From contig NZ_QQXL01000005.1 of assembly GCF_003640665.1 (NCBI RefSeq), positions 124,001 through 188,000 on the forward strand: DNA of 64,000 nucleotides, in the 5' to 3' direction. Within the stretch, counting starts at the first letter, position 1, and every line of letters begins with the position of its first letter. Below the pieces are notes generated by a model. It was not told the origin of the DNA. It worked only from the letters and a program-made list of their open reading frames with translations, and made no database searches. The position numbers were made by a program, and so were the translations under genes. Below are positions 8,312 through 14,922 of this stretch, in pieces. The stretch comes from Galactobacter caseinivorans (GTDB lineage Bacteria > Actinomycetota > Actinomycetes > Actinomycetales > Micrococcaceae).

Positions 8312-8833
8312 GTGAAGGATCTGCGGGAGAGTAAAGAGTTGGATTCAACCGACGCGCACCTGCTGCGACTGCTGGTGGAAGACTCGCGGCGCACCAACGC
8401 CTCCCTCGCCGCCGAGCTCGGGATTGCCCAGTCCACCTGCCTGGCCCGCCTCAACGCCTTAAAACAGCGCGGCATCATTCGCCGCTTCACGGTGGACGTG
8501 GAGCCGGCCTCCCTTGGCTCCGCCCTGCAGGCCCTGATCTTTGTGCGGATCCGGCCGGGGGCGCGCCACTTGATGGCGGACTTTGGGCACAGCATGCGCC
8601 AGGCGCCCGGCGTGGCACAGGTGTTTTTCCTGGGCGGCGATGAGGACTTTGTGCTGCACGTTTCCTTGCGGGACGCCCAGGATGTGCGCGATTTTGTGGT
8701 GGAGCACCTCTCCGCGCATCCCGCCGTGACCAACACCCGCACCTCCTTGGTCTTTGAGCATCTGCGCGGGAGCGAGCCCTGGGCGCGGCCAGGCGCTGTG
8801 CGTGCCGCCGCCCGGGAGGCGCCGCGGGCGTGA
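8312..8833 (+). CDS. Lrp/AsnC family regulator (AldR-like)
   Basis: 173-residue feast/famine regulator. Residues 1-60 form the helix-turn-helix (LDSTDAHLLRLLVEDSRRTN, then the recognition helix around AQSTCLARLNAL), and residues 65-150 form the RAM ligand-binding domain (QALIFVRIRPGARH, FFLGGDEDFVLHV). It starts with GTG. It is divergent from ald, so the likely role is alanine-responsive control of ald, as described for AldR. The last 20 residues are an Arg/Ala-rich tail absent from typical Lrp proteins. Confidence 0.88.
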   Translation: MKDLRESKELDSTDAHLLRLLVEDSRRTNASLAAELGIAQSTCLARLNALKQRGIIRRFTVDVEPASLGSALQALIFVRIRPGARHLMADFGHSMRQAPGVAQVFFLGGDEDFVLHVSLRDAQDVRDFVVEHLSAHPAVTNTRTSLVFEHLRGSEPWARPGAVRAAAREAPRA

Positions 8834-8849
8834 GTACTTTCACGGCCCC

Positions 8850-8866
8850 TGCCCGACGGCGCGTGG
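8850..8866 (+). repeat. Solo arm of TGCCCGACG element
   Basis: TGCCCGACGGCGCGTGG directly downstream of the Lrp gene. No complementary arm follows. The rest of the gap to 9003 is GC-rich with GCTGGGGC/GCTGGCGC repeats and no further signal. Confidence 0.65.
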
Positions 8867-9003
8867 TTGCGTCGCGCTGCGACGGCGCGGTCTCGGCGCG
8901 GTCGCGGACCGGTGGCGGCGCTGGGGCGCTGGGGCGCTGGCGCGCTGGAAGGGGCGCTGTCCACAGGATGAGCGCCCGGCCCGCGGGGGGCGTGGCGCGG
9001 CAC

Positions 9004-9009
9004 TAGAAT
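9004..9009 (+). promoter_or_regulatory. -10 hexamer of leaderless HTH gene promoter
   Basis: TAGAAT, seven bases, then ATG at 9017. Confidence 0.65.
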
Positions 9010-9016
9010 CGGGCGC

Positions 9017-9277
9017 ATGGAAACCCCACGCTTCATGCGCCTCGAGGACGTAGCCGAAGAGCTCGATTTCAGCCCGGCTGCCACTCGCAAGCTCCTGAAT
9101 GACGGAGACCTGAAGGGCATTAAGGTCGGCGGGAGGGGCATCTGGCGCGTGGAACGCAGCGAGTTTGAGGCCTACATTCAGCGCTTGTACGTCGCGACGC
9201 AGCGGTCCATCGAGGCGGAGAGCGCGCCGGAACTGAAGAAGCAGGACCAGGAGCAGGAACAGGATCAGGAGCGCTGA
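9017..9277 (+). CDS. Small helix-turn-helix protein (excisionase/MerR-like HTH)
   Basis: 86 residues. Residues 6-55 form a winged helix-turn-helix of the excisionase/HTH_17 type (MRLEDVAEELDFSPAATRKL, then GDLKGIKVGGRGIWRVERSEFEAYI). The C-terminal tail is a charged low-complexity run rich in Glu, Gln and Asp. Such proteins (BldC-like) bind DNA as small regulators; there is no integrase or phage gene nearby, so a true excisionase role is unlikely. The start is leaderless. A tRNA-Ala gene follows 97 bp downstream. Confidence 0.75.
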   Translation: METPRFMRLEDVAEELDFSPAATRKLLNDGDLKGIKVGGRGIWRVERSEFEAYIQRLYVATQRSIEAESAPELKKQDQEQEQDQER

Positions 9278-9373
9278 TCTGGCGGCGAGCTGCGAAGTCG
9301 CGGGGGCGTTTTGGAGTTGGCCGCCGGCAGGCGGTACGCTGATCCGGTACCGCCGCGAGGCGGAACACCGTGC

Positions 9374-9446
9374 GGGGCTTTAGCTCAGTTGGTAGAGCGT
9401 TTCGTTCGCAATGAAGAGGTCAGGGGTTCGATTCCCCTAAGCTCCA
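9374..9446 (+). tRNA. tRNA-Ala (anticodon CGC)
   Basis: Full cloverleaf: acceptor stem GGGGCTT with AAGCTCC and discriminator A; D arm GCTC/GAGC; anticodon loop TTCGCAA giving CGC (reads GCG, Ala); T arm AGGGG-TTCGATT-CCCCT. The CCA end is not encoded, unlike the two tRNA-Ala(GGC) genes at 32155 and 32462. Confidence 0.96.
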
Positions 9447-9451
9447 CGGAG

Positions 9452-9487
9452 AAAGAACCCGGGGTCCATATGGACCCCGGGTTCTTT
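9452..9487. terminator. Bidirectional terminator after tRNA-Ala
   Basis: Perfect palindrome with 18-bp arms, AAAGAACCCGGGGTCCAT and its complement, followed by TTGTT. It ends the tRNA transcript and, with the A-rich left side, also serves the convergent lipoprotein gene. Confidence 0.9.
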
Positions 9488-9518
9488 TGTTGAGCGGAAG
9501 TGTTGTGAGTGCGAGTGA

Positions 9519-10151
9519 CTACTGCTTCAGTTCCGACACCGCCGCGTTGAGCTGCTGCAGGGCGGCGACCAGGTTCTTGGTCTTCTCGACGCAGGTGGAG
9601 GTCGTCGGGTTGTCGGCGCAGTTTTCCTCCGTCCACGACTTATGAATCAATGCGGCGGTATTGGCCTGCCCGGTCACCTTCTCCACCTTCGGGGTGAGGT
9701 CGGAGGGCTCTTTGCCGAGATAGCTGACCCCGCCTTCGGTGAAGGAATCAACCATTTTCTGGTTGAAGTTTCGGAGGTGGGTGATTCCCAAGAGGACAGC
9801 GAGGCCGCAGTCCGAACTGCTGTCCACGCTTTCCGCCGTGACTTCACATGCGTCGGTCTTCCACTTCTCATCCCATTCGGCGAGCGGGGCCCCGGCCGTC
9901 TCTGCCCACGCCTTGTAGGCCGCAGCGGTATCCGTGCTTGCGCCGTCAGTCCCGGTGGTCGCGCTCTCGTCGGTCCCGGCGCTCTCATCGATTCCGGTGC
10001 TTTCGCTGGCACCGTCGGTGCTCGCTGGCTCCGACTGGGAAGAAGAAGCCGCTGAAGAGCTGGCAGGAGTTGGTGTGGTGGAGGTGCAGCCGACGAGGGC
10101 AAGGAGCGCTACTGCGCTCAATGAGGTCAGTGCAGCGAGGCGGCGGGGCAT
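9519..10151 (-). CDS. Secreted lipoprotein of unknown function
   Basis: 210 residues. A lipoprotein signal peptide ends in LLALVGC, so Cys22 is the likely lipidated residue. Residues 23-75 are a Ser/Thr/Glu/Asp linker, typical of a spacer crossing the cell wall. The rest is a helical domain of about 130 residues with four cysteines (in DACEV, SDCGL, ENCAD, STCVE) that could form two disulfides. I do not recognise the domain. It is convergent with the tRNA gene and divergent from panC; no neighbour hints at a role. Confidence 0.78.
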   Translation of the reverse strand: MPRRLAALTSLSAVALLALVGCTSTTPTPASSSAASSSQSEPASTDGASESTGIDESAGTDESATTGTDGASTDTAAAYKAWAETAGAPLAEWDEKWKTDACEVTAESVDSSSDCGLAVLLGITHLRNFNQKMVDSFTEGGVSYLGKEPSDLTPKVEKVTGQANTAALIHKSWTEENCADNPTTSTCVEKTKNLVAALQQLNAAVSELKQ

Positions 10152-10336
10152 GATGTCTCCAAGGGTTTCGACAGGACTCGTGGGTGTATCTCACCACATT
10201 CTGTGCTGAGTGGGCCAATATGTCCACCGATGGGTTAAATTTCTCCGCCGCCGTCGAGCACCGAAGAAGCACTAAACTCTTCCGAGTCGCTTGCCGCCCG
10301 CGCAGGCGAGCACCGGCGTCGGAGGCAGGGAACACC

Positions 10337-11185
10337 ATGGAGCTCGTGGAGAGCATCGAAGCGCTTCGCGCCCAACTAGGTAGCGCCCGCGTGTCCGGGC
10401 GGCGCATCGCGCTGGTTCCCACCATGGGAGCGCTGCACCAGGGGCACCTGTCGCTCATCCGCCGGGCCGGCGCGGACGGCTCCCTGGTGGTGGTGTCCGT
10501 CTTCGTGAATCCCACGCAATTCAACGATCCAGCGGACCTGGCCAAGTACCCGCGCCGCACCGAGCAGGACGCCCGGGACGCCGCCGCGGCCGGCGCCGAG
10601 CTGGTCTTCACCCCCACCGCCGCGCAGATGTACCCGGACGGCTTCAATACCTCGATCCGCGTCGGCGGCGTGAGCGAGCGCTGGGAGGGCGCCTCACGCG
10701 GGGCCTCCCACTTTGACGGCGTGGCGCTGGTCGTCACCAAGCTCCTCGGCATCGCGGGCCCGGACACCGCGTGGTTTGGCGCCAAGGACGCGCAGCAGCT
10801 CGCCGTGATCCGGCGGGTCAGCGCGGACCTGAATCTGCCGGTCCAGATCCGCGCTGCGGAGACAGTGCGCGACGACGCGGGGCTGGCCCTCTCCTCCCGC
10901 AACGCTCTCTTGGCGGAACAGGATCGCGGCGCGGCCCTGTCGCTGGGGGCGTCGTTGCGCGCGGCGGCGGACGCGGTGCGTGTGGGGGAGCGGGACGCGG
11001 CGGCGCTCACCGCCCGCGCGCTGGACACCTTGACGGATGCCGGTGCGCGGCCCGAGTACTGGGCCGTGGTGGACCCGGTCAGCTTCGAGCCGCTGGAGCG
11101 CGTGGAGGCAGGGACGCCGGCCCTGGCCATCGTCGCGGCCTACGCGGGCGCGGTTCGGCTCATCGACAACCTGCGCCTGGCCTGA
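10337..11185 (+). CDS. panC: Pantothenate synthetase
   Basis: Pantoate-beta-alanine ligase, the last step of pantothenate synthesis, joining pantoate and beta-alanine with ATP. It has 282 residues, the usual length. The nucleotidyltransferase signature PTMGALHQGHLSLI (HIGH-type motif) is near residue 30, VSVFVNPTQFN follows, and the KMSKS-like loop region LALSSRNALL is near residue 180. The start at 10337 is chosen because it has a GGAGG 11 bases upstream and matches the family N-terminus. panB lies 930 bp downstream on the opposite strand, so the pathway genes are close but not in one operon. Confidence 0.95.
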   Translation: MELVESIEALRAQLGSARVSGRRIALVPTMGALHQGHLSLIRRAGADGSLVVVSVFVNPTQFNDPADLAKYPRRTEQDARDAAAAGAELVFTPTAAQMYPDGFNTSIRVGGVSERWEGASRGASHFDGVALVVTKLLGIAGPDTAWFGAKDAQQLAVIRRVSADLNLPVQIRAAETVRDDAGLALSSRNALLAEQDRGAALSLGASLRAAADAVRVGERDAAALTARALDTLTDAGARPEYWAVVDPVSFEPLERVEAGTPALAIVAAYAGAVRLIDNLRLA

Positions 11186-11207
11186 GCGGCCTCCCTCCTC
11201 AGGAAGG

Positions 11208-11273
11208 TTTGCGCCTCAATGTGTGCGGATGCAGTCCCCCTTTGGGGTGCATCCGCACACATCGGGGCGCAAA
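11208..11273. repeat. 66-bp nested palindromic element, copy 1
   Basis: From TTTGCGCCTCAATGTGTGCG to a matching right end finishing GGCGCAAA. Plan 20-26-20: arms of 20 bases, then a core from GATGCA to TGCATC. Arms and core together pair over about 26 bp with two mismatches. It lies between the convergent 3' ends of panC and the SDR gene, so it can act as a bidirectional terminator. Confidence 0.85.
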
Positions 11274-11315
11274 GCACCCAGCCGCAACGCGCACGGGCTG
11301 CGCCTGCGCCGCCGC

Positions 11316-12119
11316 CTAGAAGAGGGTGGAGAGACCGCCGTCCACCAGCAGCGACTGCCCGGTGATGTAAGAAGAGCGCGGCGAGGCCAGGAAGGCCACG
11401 GCCTCAGCGATCTCCTCCGGCCGGCCCCAGCGTCCCAGCGCGGTCCGCGTGCGCACGACCTCTGACATCCGGGGGTCGGTGAGCATGTGCAGATTGGATT
11501 CCGTCGCCGTTGTCCCGGGCGCCACGGCGTTCACGCGGATGCCGCGCGGGCCCAACTCGGAGGCGAGCGAACGGGTCATTCCCTCCACCCCGGCCTTGGC
11601 GGCGGCGTAGCCCACGTCCCCGGCCCGGCCCCGCACGGCGGCCAGCGAGGAGATGTTCACGATGGTCGGCGCGAATCCGCCAGCAGCACCAGCACCATCC
11701 CCAGCAGGATCAGCCGGCGCCCACCCCTGATGCAGCGCCAAGAATCGTCGCACCACGTCATACGCCGCGACCAGATCCGCCTGGATCAGCGCGGAAAAGT
11801 CCGCGGTATCCAGCCGGTCCACTCCCCGCCGGTCACGCACACCCACGTTGTTGACGAGCACGTCCGGAACCCAGCCGTCCGCGCTCAGGGAGCCAAAGGC
11901 GCGGTCCAAATCCGCGCCCACCGTGACGTCCGCGACCAAGCCGCGCGCAGCAACGCCGTCGGACACGAGGTCCGCCACCACCGGCTCAAGCCGCTCCGCG
12001 GAGCGTCCGCCCAGCAGCACGCGCGCGCCGCGGGTGCCCATGAGCCGGGCGCAGGCCAGCCCAATGCCCTGGCCGGCGCCCGTCACCAGGACGGTGGCGC
12101 CGGCAAACTCGGCGCTCAC
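11316..12119 (-). CDS. Short-chain dehydrogenase/reductase coupled to panB
   Basis: 267-residue SDR of the classical type. It has the cofactor motif [15 protein letters not shown] at residue 12, a GGR after strand 2 that favours NADPH, NNVG, and the catalytic Ser-Tyr-Lys in NISSLA and GYAAAKAG. The ending [18 protein letters not shown] is typical of FabG-like reductases. Its ATG overlaps the panB stop (ATGA), so it is translated together with panB. The substrate is not identifiable from sequence; the coupling to panB suggests, as inference only, a ketopantoate-related reduction. There is a Gly/Ala/Asp-rich insert near residues 128-145 ([16 protein letters not shown]). Confidence 0.85.
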   Translation of the reverse strand: MSAEFAGATVLVTGAGQGIGLACARLMGTRGARVLLGGRSAERLEPVVADLVSDGVAARGLVADVTVGADLDRAFGSLSADGWVPDVLVNNVGVRDRRGVDRLDTADFSALIQADLVAAYDVVRRFLALHQGWAPADPAGDGAGAAGGFAPTIVNISSLAAVRGRAGDVGYAAAKAGVEGMTRSLASELGPRGIRVNAVAPGTTATESNLHMLTDPRMSEVVRTRTALGRWGRPEEIAEAVAFLASPRSSYITGQSLLVDGGLSTLF

Positions 12120-12967
12120 GCCTCAGATTCCTGCGGTTCCTGCGAAGCCCGTGCCAGCACCTCGGGGTCCATGCGTGAGCCGTTCCCCTCCGCGGGGAAC
12201 GTGCCGGCGGCAACCTCGGCGACGTACTCATTCAGGGCGCCGCGCACCTCTTGGCCCAGGGTGCGGAAGCGGCGCGTGTGCTTGGGGACAAACTCCTCGT
12301 ACAGCCCCAGCATGTCGTGCCAGACCTGCACCTGGCCGTCGCACTCCGGCCCGGCGCCGATGCCGATGGTCAAGATGTCCAGCCGCCGGGTGACCTCCGC
12401 GGCCAGCTCCGAGGGGACCAACTCAAGGACCACGGCCCAGGCGCCGGCGGCCTGCAATGCCAGGGCATCGGCGATGAGCTGACGCGCCGTGGACTCCTCG
12501 CGGGCCTGCACCCGCGTCCCCAGCGTATTGACGGACTGCGGCGTGAAGCCGAGGTGGCCCATCACCGGAATGCCGGATTCCACGAGCCGCCGCACCGTGG
12601 CCGTCCGGTGGGCGCCGCCCTCCACCTTGACGGACTGCGCGCCCGTCTCCGCGAGGATGCGCGTGGCCGCCGCGACTAGCGGTTCCTCCGCGGTGGAGGA
12701 GAGGAAGGGGACGTCCACGACCAGCAGCGCGCGCTCGGAGCCGCGACGCACGGCCCTGGCGTGGTGGATCATCTCATCCAGCGTGACGGGCAGCGTGGAT
12801 TCGTGGCCCATCATCACCATCCCGAGGGAGTCTCCCACCAGGATGGCGTCCACGTTGGATGAGTCCACCAGGCGCGCGCTGGTGTAGTCGTAGGCGGTGA
12901 CCATGGTGATGGGGGCTGCGTCTGCGGCGCCCTTGCGGCGCTGAAGTGCGGTGATGCTGGTGCGCAC
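12116..12967 (-). CDS. panB: 3-methyl-2-oxobutanoate hydroxymethyltransferase
   Basis: Ketopantoate hydroxymethyltransferase, first step of pantothenate synthesis from 2-oxoisovalerate and methylenetetrahydrofolate. 283 residues. Recognisable blocks are [49 protein letters not shown] and the metal and substrate region [18 protein letters not shown]. The GTG start (complement of 12965-12967) has AGGAG eight bases upstream; the open frame extends 59 codons further, but that extension is Pro/Gly-rich and includes a copy of the TGCCCGACG word. The stop overlaps the start of the SDR gene. Confidence 0.93.
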   Translation of the reverse strand: MRTSITALQRRKGAADAAPITMVTAYDYTSARLVDSSNVDAILVGDSLGMVMMGHESTLPVTLDEMIHHARAVRRGSERALLVVDVPFLSSTAEEPLVAAATRILAETGAQSVKVEGGAHRTATVRRLVESGIPVMGHLGFTPQSVNTLGTRVQAREESTARQLIADALALQAAGAWAVVLELVPSELAAEVTRRLDILTIGIGAGPECDGQVQVWHDMLGLYEEFVPKHTRRFRTLGQEVRGALNEYVAEVAAGTFPAEGNGSRMDPEVLARASQEPQESEA

Positions 12968-13306
12968 GGGGCTTGCTCCTGCTCTGCTTGCGTGGCCCGC
13001 GCCCTCTGTTTCAGGCGGCGCGGGGCCGGGTGCGTGGGCGCCCTGGGGATGGATGCCCGACGCCGCGTGGCCGGCCCCGCGGGGCCGCTCCGGCTCATGA
13101 AGCGTGCCACATGCGCAGGGCGCGGGCCAAGGGGAGCGCGTCACGGTGACGGCGGGCCGCCCTGTGAGGGACGGTGACGGCGGGCGCGCGTGTGAGGGAC
13201 GGTGACGGCGGGCGCGCGTGTGAGGGACGCCGGGCCGCCCTGTGAGGGACGGCGCGCGTCAGTAGTCGGCCAACCGCCGACGCTCAGGCTGGATAGGCTT
13301 GCGCAC
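12968..13306. repeat. Intergenic region with 28-bp tandem repeats
   Basis: Divergent gap between panB and the FAD oxidoreductase gene. It holds a TGCCCGACGCCG copy at 13054-13065 and, at 13145-13256, four units of a 28-bp repeat starting GGTGACGGCGGG and ending GTGAGGGAC. The unit starts are 13145, 13173 and 13201, and the fourth unit lacks the first bases. Two of the four carry CCGCCC and two GCGCGCG in the middle. There is no spacer sequence, so it is not a CRISPR array. A short inverted repeat GTCGGC-CAACC-GCCGAC lies at 13265-13281 just upstream of the oxidoreductase promoter. Confidence 0.75.
13294..13299 (+). promoter_or_regulatory. -10 hexamer of leaderless oxidoreductase promoter
   Basis: TAGGCT, seven bases, then ATG at 13307. 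The inverted repeat at 13265-13281 would overlap the -35 zone and may be an operator. Confidence 0.6.
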
Positions 13307-14818
13307 ATGACAAGCGCGGCGGTGATCGGCAGCGGGCCCAATGGCCTGGCTGCGGCGGTGGTTCTGGCTCGAGCCGGCGTGGACGTGACCGTCTATGAGG
13401 GCGCTGGCACCCCCGGCGGCGGCCTGCGCACGGTCCCGTTTGGCCCCGCGGCCGCCTCGCTTCAGGGATCGGCGGGACGCGGCACCCAGGATCGCGACGC
13501 CCAGGATCACGGCACCCAGAACCGGGCCGTGCGCGATGTCTGTTCCGCCTCCCACCCCATGGTCCTGCCCTCCCCGTTCATGAAGGCCCTGAAGATCACG
13601 CAGCGGGTGGACTACGTTTCCCCGGAGATTTCTTACGCCCACGCCCTGCGCCCCGGCCACGCGGTGGCCGCGTATCGCGACTTGGAACGAACGGCGCAGG
13701 CCCTTGGCCCGGACGGCGAGGCGTGGAAGCGTCTGCTCGGCCCGCTCGCGGCCCGCGTGGATGAGCTGATCTCCGTGGCGCTGAACCCTATGGTGCGCGT
13801 GCCGCCGCACCCGATCCTGACGGCCCGCTTTGGCTTGCGCGTGTTGGAGCAGAGCACCGCGCTGGGTGCACTGCGGTGGAAGGGGGAGGAAGCGCGGGCC
13901 CTGCTGGCCGGCGTCATGGCGCACGGCATTGTGCGCCAGCCCTCCTTTGCCGGCGCGGCCGCGGGCCTGACCCTGGCCGCCACCGCCCACGCAGGCGGGT
14001 GGCCCATTCCCTTGGGCGGGGCGCAGGTGCTGGCGACCAGCCTGCTGCAGGACATCGAGGCTCACGGGGGCAGCCTGCGCCTGGGTCGATGGGTGGAGTC
14101 CCTGGCTGAGCTGGATCAGGAGCTGATCTTGGCGGACGTCTCCGCCAAGGGGCTGGCCGCGCTGGGCGGGGACGCGTTCCCTGCCTCCTACCGCCGCTCG
14201 CTGGGGCGCGTGCCGTATGGCCCGGGCGTCTCCAAACTGGATGTGCTCTTGGATGGCCCCGTGCCGTGGGTTGACCCCCTCCTGGCCCAGGCCGCCACCG
14301 TGCACGTGGGCGGCACCGCGCGGGAAGTGAACCGCGGGGAGAACCACATCATCCGGGGTGGGTTCCCGGAGCGGCCCTTCGTGCTGGCCGTGCAGCCCGG
14401 TGTGGTGGACCCGTCGCGGGCGCCGCACGGCCAGCACGTGCTCTGGGCCTACGCGCATTCCCCGCACGGCAACGATCGGGACCAGACGCAGACGCTGCTG
14501 GGCACTTTGGAGCACCATGCGCCCGGCCTGCGGGACCGGATAGTGCACGTGCAGCACAGCTCCGCGGCGCAGGAACAGGCAGAGAATCCCAATTATGTGG
14601 GAGGCGATATCTCTTCCGGCGCCCTCTCCGCCTACCGCCTCTTTGCCCGCCCCGTGCTGGCCCGCGCGCCCTGGCGCACTCCGGTCAAGGGCGTCTACCT
14701 CTGCTCATCGGCGGCCGTCCCCGGCCCCGGCGTGCACGGGATGCCCGGCTTCCTGGCCGCGCGCACCGCGCTCGCCGACGCGGGAATCCCGCTCCCGGGA
14801 GAGTTTGTGGGCCTGTAG
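13307..14818 (+). CDS. FAD-dependent oxidoreductase, phytoene desaturase-like
   Basis: 503-residue flavoprotein of the phytoene dehydrogenase/PYROXD2-like NAD(P)/FAD oxidoreductase group. The FAD motif AAVIGSGPNGLAAAVVLARA is at the N-terminus with VYEGAGTPGGGLRT after it, HPMVLPSPF follows, and the C-terminal FAD motif reads GPGVHGMPGFLAARTAL. No carotenoid genes are near, so a true phytoene desaturase is unlikely; the reaction is unknown. The ATG at 13307 is used because of the leaderless promoter. An insert near residues 45-75 is rich in short GTQDRD/GTQNR repeats. Confidence 0.83.
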   Translation: MTSAAVIGSGPNGLAAAVVLARAGVDVTVYEGAGTPGGGLRTVPFGPAAASLQGSAGRGTQDRDAQDHGTQNRAVRDVCSASHPMVLPSPFMKALKITQRVDYVSPEISYAHALRPGHAVAAYRDLERTAQALGPDGEAWKRLLGPLAARVDELISVALNPMVRVPPHPILTARFGLRVLEQSTALGALRWKGEEARALLAGVMAHGIVRQPSFAGAAAGLTLAATAHAGGWPIPLGGAQVLATSLLQDIEAHGGSLRLGRWVESLAELDQELILADVSAKGLAALGGDAFPASYRRSLGRVPYGPGVSKLDVLLDGPVPWVDPLLAQAATVHVGGTAREVNRGENHIIRGGFPERPFVLAVQPGVVDPSRAPHGQHVLWAYAHSPHGNDRDQTQTLLGTLEHHAPGLRDRIVHVQHSSAAQEQAENPNYVGGDISSGALSAYRLFARPVLARAPWRTPVKGVYLCSSAAVPGPGVHGMPGFLAARTALADAGIPLPGEFVGL

Positions 14819-14922
14819 CGCCCGACGCCGTTCGCTCGCCTCACGCACCGACCTCACCGCGCGCCGTGGCGCCGGTTCGCACCCAGCCCACCACGCGCCG
14901 TCGGGCAACGGCTGGCCGGGGA

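Noticed and set aside
9017-9446. Excisionase-like gene beside a tRNA, considered as the edge of an integrated element
   Set aside because: No integrase, no direct repeat of the tRNA 3' end in the following kilobases, and normal host genes follow.
13145-13256. Regular 28-bp repeats, considered as a CRISPR array
   Set aside because: Units are directly adjacent without spacers, and no cas gene is present.
13307-14818. Annotation as carotenoid phytoene desaturase (crtI)
   Set aside because: No crtB/crtE or other carotenoid genes nearby, and the C-terminal motif fits the broader PYROXD2-like group.
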